NCBI GenBank assembly: GCA_965230375.1
Contig: CBDDKU010000007.1
Coordinates: forward strand, 62,001-126,000
From: CBDDKU01 sp965230375
GTDB taxonomy: Bacteria; Bacteroidota; Bacteroidia; Flavobacteriales_D; Cryomorphaceae
DNA: 64,000 bases
Reading direction: 5' to 3'
The notes under the pieces were generated by a model. It made no database searches and was not told where the DNA came from. It was given only the letters and a program-made list of their open reading frames with translations. A program made the translations under genes and the position numbers. Of the stretch, positions 21,001 through 24,921 are shown one piece after another; position 1 is the stretch's first letter, and the number at the start of each line of letters is the position of its first letter.

Positions 21001-21047
21001 CAACGGGTGGTGAAGTGATCATCGACAAGTTTATCATGAGTAAATAA
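6033..21047 (+). CDS. Giant (5004 aa) T9SS-secreted multidomain surface protein
   Basis: The signal peptide is residues 1-20, ending STFGQ. Residues ~30-1715 are about 35 blades of ~48 residues built around GGSFTxVxG and NSTV, resembling delta-60/DUF5122 propeller repeats. Then follow SprB-like repeats (~1722-2080), Cys linkers and thrombospondin-3/MopE-like Asp repeats (to ~2710), a GEVED-like domain (~2710-2830), about six CARDB-like immunoglobulin-type domains (~2830-3740), another SprB-like unit (~3750), and a segment like the secreted Yx4D repeat (WPAYQFANDQSP, near residue 4033). The last ~765 residues are the cassette shared with the preceding protein and end in a T9SS sorting domain. 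Size and architecture suggest an adhesin or a SprB-like motility or surface filament protein; that is inference. No Bacteroidota promoter box was clear in the 190-bp gap upstream. Confidence 0.93.
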   Translation: MKSLVMLWAGVMLAMSTFGQTLQPATLSTNGTVNVIEQDGDNTYLAGAFSQIGFRTNYHSILPLGSDVPAFDILYPNSNIDVAVSDGAGGWYVGGSFSNISGNSITRLAHILPDMSLDPNFSIPLNSTVLGLYLHEGQLYVGGSFTQADGIPVGRIIRVDANTAELDNGWLPQVTNGDVRKIIVANDLVHVGGSFGQVLGDDDYRRYAIFDINTAEPQPTFSFNSTVEDFMLYDDKLFVAGSFTQTAIYQSYLAGFQPENEFPIFSFPDANSTIEVIEPDGDGGWYVGGSFTLIDGVSRNRMAHILSDGTLDPDFAPSFNSTIIEIFIDGDDLYAGGSFTNVDGVAVQRACRLDKTTGVVDESWLPEFNSTVYSIATNGNDVYVGGVFTIVNSTNDSRYFAIIDGVSGELIQSPSVNSTVHDIEAYDGDYYLAGSFTQSGYYNSYVASVGVDDGLPSADFPDANSTGRVIIPDGNGGWYIGGSFTQFAGVNAFRLVHLLSDNTVDPNFECTLNSNVEALKLDGDDLYIGGAFTTVNGVSLPYAARVNKDSGVEDQTWAPSPNSTVLAIHVESTNVYLGGFFSSISGNPLARYGVAVDKVDGSFLQLPSPNNVVYDFEAYGDAVLASGSFTTTGFYQPYLASFSDASSAIPDFNQNYTNSSIYVMEPDGDGGFYLGGTFTNLNGETQTRIGHILSDGTRDLDFTPTFNSTIHDILLVDDELYVGGSFTNVNGSPATRLVRISAEDGVLDTDFVPEINSTVLAIGILNDVVYCGGAFTTVEGESRNRIAALNAADGSLDTDFAPSLNNQVEDIIIHNGEIYISGYFTTIDGDNSYQRVAALDTDGVPTAFNAGPINNVVFDLLLDGTTLYLAGAFSQVDGSTRESLAAVNVNTGALLAFEGPDMNGQVWSIDLNGNTLAVGGSFTQVEGEAVNRLMELDVTTGDPSDRSFNINSNVREVLYIGNTLNAGGDFTWVNNRVDSRIIEYNSSDLTRNDQRFDNINNTVHDMDLSGDILYFGGSFSTVQGQSRLRTAAVDLTENSILDFNPEANSTVEKMRVEGDLIYIAGSFTELGGETRRYIGAYDINLDQLTAWDPSANSTVFDMRLNGDQVIIVGSFSTVSFQNSRYLIGFDPEENELFEPFSAPPNSTVLDLWFEDDMLLAGGYFTNFDGESRTYYAQYDMGADMLDPFSINLNNRVESIFRTGSKLYLGGIFSTANDEPRGAALCYDLNADELDDWNPKLNSWVYSMWADDNQIILGGPFSAIDVQNKSRIACVNPETGAPEEWGLSNITSTVFGIDQYDGQLYFCGAFGAVDGESRTYLASADIETAELSDFTAPLCNNWIDDIVIQGSELFAVGRFTSIDETERLRGASFDLENGGTLTDFDPRFNSIAYMVESDGTNLITGGSFTITGVESRINFAAIDCENNQVLDLGAGSGFNSTVTSLTFDDDRIYAGGFFSQAFGEGRLRFAAINKSDGTLSTLTSDVSNIIYDMEIMGDDLYMGGAFTTVQGESRPYIASINTETGALNDFNPSPNSNVYDMEFFNNHIYFGGSFSFVDGESRGRLASVDLSDNSLSDFDGLANGAVEELEFSDNLLYAGGSFSTIGGESRLRLASLNTVDGSATSWAPSLNGTVLDLFIEENYLFAGGSFSTLDGDPVQRLVLLDKNTGENLFNFAPALNSTVNAVRYMDGKLIFGGAFTIIGSNYAHPYLAQFDVPPPGSSTFAVDLISLTDVNGFDIGCNGDNTGEVEITPTGGTPPYSYTLTNTDEALVRSGDINSSGESVVEANLPAGNYTLVVNDSDDGVANTSILLTEPSAFSADVELVDPVTTEGGDQASLLLEVSGGNGPFTYQYIKDGGDPVLGDFGGLSSIQIENLSAGNYGFTITDANGCETTESIEIDDYVLVVVEFTIWDEIVCNGEDNGVLRIRATQGNPPYTYELDGEGEAFDRSGTLNFSGATAFESDLGPGVYSITVTDQTGVEYSADDLELIEPPVLSATAALGEPVSTPGNNDGEIDVSVMGGVPNYVYLVTRNGSGYTSGTSANENFTVTGLIEGTYVITITDQNSCQVLTNEVILLDGVDPCAGLGGDTDNDGICDDNDPCPLLPDLENGDPCGVNGTVENCECVEECDLSLGTPIVDCVDNTSGDDDYTVTIFYSGSAPGAVLSVADIFGCDNENITISGDDPSTDPNGSIVLTINESESCWGLSIVSDLCDFEINGTSPDCAPPPCGLSLGAAVVACVENTEGVDDYTVSIPYSGIASGATFTFGDDDLCTNENISSDGDDPTTVANGTIVLTIPESESCWSINIQSESCDINLSGASPSCTDDFEGDAASCSDGIDNDGDGLIDCEDGDCQGLTASSPCETCFGDGLSFADEVIEYSNPCPGTTSDDPNEALGTPDYTANNGFVSLGGGGFIKLAFTNNTLVNSGTDDPDLFIFEIGPAVEGSFIELRPLDQATEDALIDEGILDSDGDGFYEFGSVGGATADVDIDAFFDNAVGNSLLFDAIKITDDGSGCSGSTPGADIDGVCALSSLPCSIGAPCDDGDPLTENDVFQPNCECAGEPIYDCPDLMADNGDACGAGGDGIVVDCECLFPDCNGDLGGTVADTDDDGICDDVDNCIDEPNNDQADQDGDEIGDVCDPDIDGDGFDNDDDCDPLDPNVGAPTTWYADSDGDGYGTDDVMMACEQPDGFAPVPGDCDDNNPDINPDAQTLTFTGTGEFSDVLISPLQGAPGTTFNFSVIYTDATGALPPFGFPRVYVDYEGNGSFNNANDQVLLMSPADVSDNNTVDGKEYIASTVALPTGQNYETSIRVQNEGCVTQIGPFDYPDVFTEPDLEIFADNIEFDNPNPDVSSTIMVTAEIFNNSDFPAENFEVDIVSQYEPEIDYPEIFVPLVPPNQSIVVTWNIDTPDEPAWVPIQVIVDSNDDIDETNELDNTAVRPYTNGPFNVPGSINVTASASPAVQFTSPLATVQILGVANYEDTAIPLDDPSVAGATVSLVHPVSGTTYTGNTNSQGAFSITIPANLGPGVYQVSGEVTDFTLTGAFQTSFELIEPVVVCLPDLSISTNVAQNEIFVGETVDVSFTVLNDGCEPSPATTINVTQTSGIPGIGLIDVPALDVGDVVVFDYFDIVMNDLGYQTFCGRVNPEYEFDEVSFANNYDCDGVFVRPPLPDIQVGGYTSELSQFICNNPVLNISFSNVGYVPTGPFTVEYDVIKNGLLDETFTIDVDDLAPGEVQVVLSPYTYEELGTYDIEIRCDVPLPNGEVEEISEANNVASLTRNILECLPQLEVRGCGFFQVDPPNLTESGLPVTYTAKVRNTGNAIAEGPVTLEFELSGGDMYEVVYPDDIAPGQQVDFVTNQTSVVPATQTITATVDPESTIPQFNDTPSSYTADLCWDFRPVGKCGGGNFWNYTYLPNQIVQLNVGVRQDGEYKATDAEVKFEVSGPGIVGTVDLGNAVLPVANRTCACPMVAVLPTSFIFPEPGVFTFTMTADPNATFAECDETNNVLEVEVTVLDPSAVPPDMRILSEYINPSLLNPDPGQPTFFTVTYENVGNSNDSDEMDLTVLVDEEMLSIVENVPGLLSGENTSIAIPIPYSTDVVGAHIVRAIIDSGDEIVEGNEVNNEATRALVVGSAANLYFETFTASDGSPEIGDGIMIDATIPNNGDLDTDADVLLSYTNAMGDTISIGSVPISVDAGGSVDISFPWMVLDNNTELIGEIANSTELEFDYTDNFASTTLGAFDVGLSVELTCADQSEGSITATASGGNEPYTYSWSTGFVGQTLVAGPGTYMVTVTDALGFVSAGSATIFEDPDCIIPECSISPVSFDIADFCDGETGLYFASLTIAYENEPEDGTIDVNGTSFEITGSPQTFEFELDEGPVNFDVSFSSEESCQLMVMTGVTLEACEQDCEGVYGGESLPGSPCTVGGEEGILNENCDCVITEMAFASLLDLECGGMVIQISGAFEGETDGGSATSDTRTIYAFAPDGGNGIPTYAGASWPYVIIDGDLVIDEDITAVLSLNDDGVLLVNGWPAYQFANDQSPDDATGTFGPWNYFLADGELSQDACPPECTTESASIEFEDGSLSQTVCIDDNIPSLVDVNVVVDPSGTNSTVWVITDPDLNVLGLPATLGDVESIDFDQAGPGNCLIWLLDFDPENSNVGNLAMDFENDLPVNAEDLEGCYSLSNSIEVVRIECIPEFDCPELEANIGDACDDGDDMTENDMVNDACECAGTPVEVFDCPDLMANIGDPCDDGDDMTGNDMINADCECVGEPIVPSDCEDWVMYLNDNDGGETDLYGVQLVGGNAELTFLTTIGYQAHIAYNPADNMVYVVSNVDASYVKVNPHVSPVEVSEVMYLSEDVPSVTTAVFSPDGALLIGSATQDMIYSVDVMTNNVTVYDAYAPVNGGDIAFDNEGMLYLATRQGNGLYEVYPDGVWDDILIGSLSDLVTGLALTEDGRLLTSHNGNANLEVRNTDGSNPGDTYALMLDGEAFDHNNGDMASGCNTFSDENEGDCENFDTFYSHYGSGTGVSGADIYQVMYSGNEAVLTFLTNVPFGAHIAYNAEDDILYLVNPNGSFVRAYDPTLGVFIGDLPILGGINSLYAVVYNPVDGLLYVGDDNDNEIYTIDLGTGQATYFADAPVSGGDLAIQDGKLLLANRNQGKLYEIVGGAAVFAADIPAANGMAQANNATGLVLAHPGTASFIEVDAADGSEVAVYTATVGGEALTLSDGDMAAGCGDDEPVIVPDGECYAVAADEYVEGTQLDNSPLLAERADPNNALGAPEGIDALVFTTLGYGGSITVSFDGSVPNGEGDDIEVVETSYNNPGCASYPEYATVEVSMDGVNWATAGTVCKGDPYVDISDAGDYEYVMYVRVTNENDQSTSSDGFDVDGIVALHNCEEDGDGGEGVEDFASVDSQNQLTSFPNPTNGPSQVIFVTAETTRTIVEVYDMKGRLVETLFNQVAEAGVQYRLDFNGTNLPNGVYIYRMTTGGEVIIDKFIMSK
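6118..8450 (+). repeat. Four-blade super-repeat (~580 bp) inside the propeller array
   Basis: The variant blade starting GGW or GGF recurs at 6297, 6879, 7458 and 8040, that is every 582, 579 and 582 bases. The preceding blade of each block carries a related FTQ..YxSY-type loop. After about 8450 the blades no longer show this four-blade order. The array appears to have grown partly by duplicating four-blade blocks. Confidence 0.8.
6118..11180 (+). repeat. About 35 propeller-type coding repeats
   Basis: By eye I count 35 copies of a GGSF-like core (variants AGSF, GGAF, GGFF, VGSF), each followed after about 30 residues by an N-S-T-V/I step. Mean spacing is about 48 residues. The nucleotide copies are well diverged. 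The array could fold as several consecutive propellers or as one long solenoid. Confidence 0.88.
18753..21047 (+). repeat. Duplicated C-terminal cassette, copy 2
   Basis: This is the second copy of the 2295-bp segment at 3548-5842, with identical length and register. Similarity is very high until 20836 and then drops at synonymous sites within the sorting-domain region. Confidence 0.92.
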
Positions 21048-21068
21048 GAAGCTATAATACAGATAGAA

Positions 21069-21100
21069 AATCCCCTGGCTTATGGTCAGGGGATTTTTTT
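21069..21100. terminator. Bidirectional terminator between giant gene and hutI
   Basis: AATCCCCTG pairs with CAGGGGATT around GCTTATGGT and is followed by seven T residues on the + strand. A shorter T run follows on the minus strand. It serves the giant gene and overlaps the last codon and stop of hutI, which converges on it. Confidence 0.85.
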
Positions 21101-22355
21101 ATTCAAACATTCGGATGATTTCACCAGCCAATACCACTCCATCAATCGCTGGAGATCCAAAAGAATATGGAAGGTAGGAGAGGTGTTCACACTTTTCAGT
21201 AATGATCACATTCGCAACTTTTCCCGCCTCGATACTCCCGTGCGCGTCGCTTATTTCCAACGCCGCTGCACCATTGATGGTGGCTGCGTTGATAGCCTGA
21301 TTGGGTGTCATTTTCATTTTGATGCAAGCCAAGGAAACGGCAAGGGCCATATTGCTCGATGGAGCTGATCCAGGGTTGAAATCTGTCGCAAGCGCTACAA
21401 TGGCATCTTGACTCATAAGGTCGATAGCAGGAGTATACGGGATGCTCAAGAAAAGGCTGCAAAGCGGCAGTGCTGTAGCAATCGCATTTGAAGAAGCGAG
21501 AGCTTCAACATCACCTTCACCCAAGACTTCAAGATGATCTACCGATACCACACCGCGTTCAACCAAAGCCGGAATGGCACCAAGGGCATTGAATTGATTG
21601 ACGTGTATCTTACTTTTCATTCCGTGGTCGAGTCCTGCGTCAACAATCGCCAGCGTATCTTTTAAATCGAAATACCCGTCTTCGCAAAACACATCGACAT
21701 AGTCAGCTAAGTTTTCAGCGGCAACTTGAGGAATCATCTCCTTGATGATCAGCTCAACGTAATCTGATTTTCTACCAGCGTAATCTTTTGGCAAGGCATG
21801 AGCCCCAAGAAATGTGGACTTGATTCGGATCGAGTATTCCTGTTGGAGTCGCTTAATGACGCGAAGCATTTTTAGCTCAGCCTCTGTGCTCAGACCATAA
21901 CCCGATTTGATTTCGATTGCTCCTGTACCATCGTAAATAACCTTTTCAATGCGTGGCCTTGCCTTTTCAAAAAGTTCGTCTTCAGGCATGTTGGCGAGCT
22001 TGGCCGCCGAATTTAAGATTCCACCACCACGTTTGGCAATATCCTCATAAGACATTCCTTTTATTCGGTCTTCAAATTCTAGTTCTCTCGTACCGGCGAA
22101 GACTAAGTGGGTGTGCGAGTCAACCCAGGAAGGCAAAACGAATCGGCCTTCTGCATCAATGATTTCCAGGTTTCGCCAATCGGTAATGCCCGATAGGTCA
22201 TCCATTTTACCGAAATCTGCTATGACCCCATTTTCTATAGCTAAGTATGCGTTTTCAATCATTGGAAGATCCTCCATCGATTTTCCTCGAATGAATAGTG
22301 GGCTTTTTTCGTAGGCTCCAGCGAGACCTTTTATGTTTTTAATCAGAATTTTCAT
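21099..22355 (-). CDS. hutI: Imidazolonepropionase
   Basis: HutI hydrolyses 4-imidazolone-5-propanoate to N-formimino-L-glutamate in cytosolic histidine degradation. From the chosen start the protein has 418 residues, the usual family length. Metal-ligand and active-site motifs are visible: HTH at 81-83, GAHALP with H186, HVNQF with H251, VDHLE with H274, and ATDFNPGS with D325. The chosen ATG at 22355 begins MKILIKNIKG; a longer open frame reaches 22418 but adds only a non-conserved stretch. The gene diverges from aroC and converges on the giant gene. No other hut gene adjoins it; the next pathway enzyme, ftcD, is about 20 kb away at 42078-43772, so the pathway is not one operon here. Confidence 0.95.
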   Translation of the reverse strand: MKILIKNIKGLAGAYEKSPLFIRGKSMEDLPMIENAYLAIENGVIADFGKMDDLSGITDWRNLEIIDAEGRFVLPSWVDSHTHLVFAGTRELEFEDRIKGMSYEDIAKRGGGILNSAAKLANMPEDELFEKARPRIEKVIYDGTGAIEIKSGYGLSTEAELKMLRVIKRLQQEYSIRIKSTFLGAHALPKDYAGRKSDYVELIIKEMIPQVAAENLADYVDVFCEDGYFDLKDTLAIVDAGLDHGMKSKIHVNQFNALGAIPALVERGVVSVDHLEVLGEGDVEALASSNAIATALPLCSLFLSIPYTPAIDLMSQDAIVALATDFNPGSAPSSNMALAVSLACIKMKMTPNQAINAATINGAAALEISDAHGSIEAGKVANVIITEKCEHLSYLPYSFGSPAIDGVVLAGEIIRMFE

Positions 22356-22425
22356 GCGACCAGTTGAGTCTTCAAAGGTGCAAAAACCAAACAAACCGAG
22401 CCCATTTCCCGCTATCAAATAATAC

Positions 22426-22433
22426 TATCTTTG
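22426..22433 (+). promoter_or_regulatory. Bacteroidota -7 box (TATCTTTG) of aroC
   Basis: A perfect TAnnTTTG match ends six bases before the aroC ATG. Transcription would start at or within a base or two of the start codon, giving a leaderless message. No clear TTG is seen at -33. Confidence 0.55.
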
Positions 22434-22438
22434 GCCTA

Positions 22439-23509
22439 ATGGCAGGAAATTCCATTGGACAAATTTTTCGGCTCACGACCTATGGCGAATCGCACGGAAC
22501 GGCCATTGGCGGTGTAATTGACGGCTGTCCGGCTGGACTGGAATTAAATCTGGACTTAATTCAAAAAGATCTAGATCGAAGGAAGCCGGGTCAATCAAAT
22601 CTGACCACTGAGCGAAAGGAGTCCGATCAGGTTCAGTGGCTTTCAGGAATTTTTGAAGGAAAGACCCTGGGCACGCCAATTGCTTTTTCTATTCCGAACC
22701 AAGATCACAAATCAAAAGACTACAGCAAGCTGAAGGATGTTTTTCGGCCTTCACACGCCGATTTTGTGTTTCAGGAGAAATACGGAATTAGAGATCATAG
22801 AGGTGGGGGAAGATCTAGTGCTCGAGAAACGGCATGCCGAGTCGTGGCAGGTGCAATTGCGAAGCAAATTTTATCGACAATGGGTGTTGAGATTAGAGCT
22901 TTTGTAACGGTCATAGGAAATACAAAGGCAACAATAGATCACAACGCCTTCACTAATCCCGAGAATGAGTTGCGTTGTCCTGATGAATCCGCTTCAGAGA
23001 CTATGCGCAGTGATATTCTCGCTGCGAAAGAGTCAGGAGATACCCTGGGAGGGGTCATTTCTTGTATTGTGAGAAATTGCCCTGTAGGTTTAGGCGAACC
23101 AGTATTTGATAAGCTTCACGCCGACCTGGCAAAAGCCATGATGAGCATCAACGCCACACGCGGTTTTGAGATCGGCAGTGGTTTCGACTCGGTTATTATG
23201 AAAGGGAGTGACCATAACGATCCTTTCTACAGCTCAGAAGGAAAAATCAAAACGACGACGAACAATTCTGGTGGGATTCAAGGTGGTATCTCCAATGGAA
23301 TGCCAATAGAGTTTAGAGTGGCGTTCAAACCAGTTGCCAGTATCAAATCAGAGCAAGAAACTGTGGGTGTTGATGGTGCTCAAACTTCAGTGAAGGTTGA
23401 AGGACGGCACGACCCTTGTGTTGTACCGCGCGCAGTGCCCATCGTTGAAGCCATGGCAGCTATCACACTTGCCGACCATTTTTTAAGAAATAGAACGAGT
23501 AGAATATGA
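22439..23509 (+). CDS. aroC: Chorismate synthase
   Basis: AroC converts 5-enolpyruvylshikimate-3-phosphate to chorismate, the last common step of aromatic amino acid synthesis, using reduced FMN. The 356-residue product has the family signatures: GESHG at 16-20, RGGGRSSARET at 121-131, and RHDPCVVPRAVP near 320. The ATG at 22439 gives the standard N-terminus MAGNSIGQ; an upstream in-frame TTG at 22364 would add 25 unconserved residues. A -7 box lies immediately upstream. The stop overlaps the start of the downstream symporter by 4 bp (ATGA), so the two are probably translationally coupled. No other aro gene is nearby. Confidence 0.96.
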   Translation: MAGNSIGQIFRLTTYGESHGTAIGGVIDGCPAGLELNLDLIQKDLDRRKPGQSNLTTERKESDQVQWLSGIFEGKTLGTPIAFSIPNQDHKSKDYSKLKDVFRPSHADFVFQEKYGIRDHRGGGRSSARETACRVVAGAIAKQILSTMGVEIRAFVTVIGNTKATIDHNAFTNPENELRCPDESASETMRSDILAAKESGDTLGGVISCIVRNCPVGLGEPVFDKLHADLAKAMMSINATRGFEIGSGFDSVIMKGSDHNDPFYSSEGKIKTTTNNSGGIQGGISNGMPIEFRVAFKPVASIKSEQETVGVDGAQTSVKVEGRHDPCVVPRAVPIVEAMAAITLADHFLRNRTSRI

Positions 23510-24903
23510 AGAAACTCCCGTTGCACTGGAAGATCATTATCGGATTAATCGCCGGTATCGTTTGGGCATTAGCCGCCAGCTCTTTAGGGTTTAATGAATT
23601 CACCAAGAATTGGATAAATCCGTTCGGAGTCATTTTTATTCGAATGCTCAAGTTTATTGCTGTCCCATTGGTTTTGTTTTCAATCATTGCCGGGATGTCA
23701 GAGTTAAAGGATATCACCAAGCTAGGCCGTCTCGGTGGGAAGACTCTTGGGATGTATCTGATTACAACTATCGCCTCGATTGGGATTGGTCTTTTGTTGG
23801 TAAATACCATTAAACCTGGGGCATTTGTGGATGATCAAACCAGGGTGAAGAATAGGATTGCATACGAGACTTGGGCCATAAAAGAAGGATTAGAGATAAA
23901 GGATGATAAAAATTTCAGAGAAGATCCGGCCTATAGTCATATAAAGGGGTCTCTGGGGTCGATGGAAGGCGCTGACACCGGAGTGGCAACTTCTCGTATG
24001 GAAAGCGCGAAGAAAAGCAAAGATGCAGGACCACTTCAATTTCTCGTCGATATGGTACCTGAAAACATTATTCTATCTGTCTCAAATAATGGCTTGATGC
24101 TGCAGGTTATATTTTTCGCCATATTCTTCGGTATTTCGATGGCTCTGCTCCCTGAAGAAAAAATATCGTCTTTAAAGAGCTTTGTTCATGGCACTAACGA
24201 AGTGTTTCTGAGGATGGTAGACATAATAATGAAAGGAGCTCCTTTTTTCGTTTTTGCTTTGATGGCTGGTGTATTATCAAATATGGCTGATACACCTGCT
24301 GAAGTAGTCGAGATCTTCAAAGGGCTTGGATCTTATTCTATCGTTGTAGCAGTTGGGTTGTTTACAATGATTTTTATCGTGTATCCATTGCTCACCAAAT
24401 TGGTGGTTTCAAAAGTTTCGTACAAAGAGTTTTTTAGACGAATTAGCCCTGCTCAGCTTATGGCTTTCTCAACCAGTTCTAGTGCGGCTACGCTACCAGT
24501 TACGATGGAATGTGTCGAAGAAAACATGGGAGTCTCCAGAAAAATCACATCCTTCGTTTTGCCGATTGGAGCGACGGTCAATATGGATGGAACCAGCCTA
24601 TATCAGGCAGTAGCGGTTATTTTCTTGGCTCAACTTCACATGGTCGATTTGACCTTGGGTCAGCAACTTACGATCGTGTTGACGGCCACCCTTGCATCAA
24701 TCGGATCGGCAGCTGTGCCAAGTGCTGGTTTGGTCATGCTTATCATCGTTTTACAAAGCGTTGGTCTAAATCCGCTTTGGATCGCAATAATTTTTCCTGT
24801 CGACCGTATCTTAGACATGTGTAGAACCGTAGTAAACGTGACTGGTGATGCCACAGTGTCTACAATCATTGCTAAATCAGAAGGTGAACTAAACTATCAA
24901 TAA
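23506..24903 (+). CDS. Dicarboxylate/amino acid:cation symporter (DAACS family)
   Basis: This inner-membrane carrier couples uptake of acidic or neutral amino acids, or C4-dicarboxylates, to H+ or Na+. The 465 residues are mostly hydrophobic. The family core is visible: the serine-rich re-entrant loop FSTSSSAATLP near 320-330, NMDGTSLY near 360, AAVPSAGLVM near 400, and DRILDMCRTVVNVTGDA near the C-terminus. A hydrophilic insertion of about 70 residues (roughly 100-170) lies between the third and fourth helices, where GltPh has its 3-4 loop. Substrate cannot be assigned from sequence alone. It is translationally coupled to aroC, and the AsmA-like gene follows after 18 bases. Confidence 0.9.
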   Translation: MKKLPLHWKIIIGLIAGIVWALAASSLGFNEFTKNWINPFGVIFIRMLKFIAVPLVLFSIIAGMSELKDITKLGRLGGKTLGMYLITTIASIGIGLLLVNTIKPGAFVDDQTRVKNRIAYETWAIKEGLEIKDDKNFREDPAYSHIKGSLGSMEGADTGVATSRMESAKKSKDAGPLQFLVDMVPENIILSVSNNGLMLQVIFFAIFFGISMALLPEEKISSLKSFVHGTNEVFLRMVDIIMKGAPFFVFALMAGVLSNMADTPAEVVEIFKGLGSYSIVVAVGLFTMIFIVYPLLTKLVVSKVSYKEFFRRISPAQLMAFSTSSSAATLPVTMECVEENMGVSRKITSFVLPIGATVNMDGTSLYQAVAVIFLAQLHMVDLTLGQQLTIVLTATLASIGSAAVPSAGLVMLIIVLQSVGLNPLWIAIIFPVDRILDMCRTVVNVTGDATVSTIIAKSEGELNYQ

Positions 24904-24921
24904 GTATTTGAATACCTGGCT

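Noticed and set aside
22356..22418. Longer hutI from an in-frame start at 22418
   Set aside because: The added 21 residues are not like HutI N-termini and would overlap the aroC upstream region; the ATG at 22355 gives the standard length.
22364..22438. Longer aroC from TTG at 22364
   Set aside because: It would add 25 unconserved residues and span the -7 box; the ATG at 22439 gives the usual chorismate synthase N-terminus.
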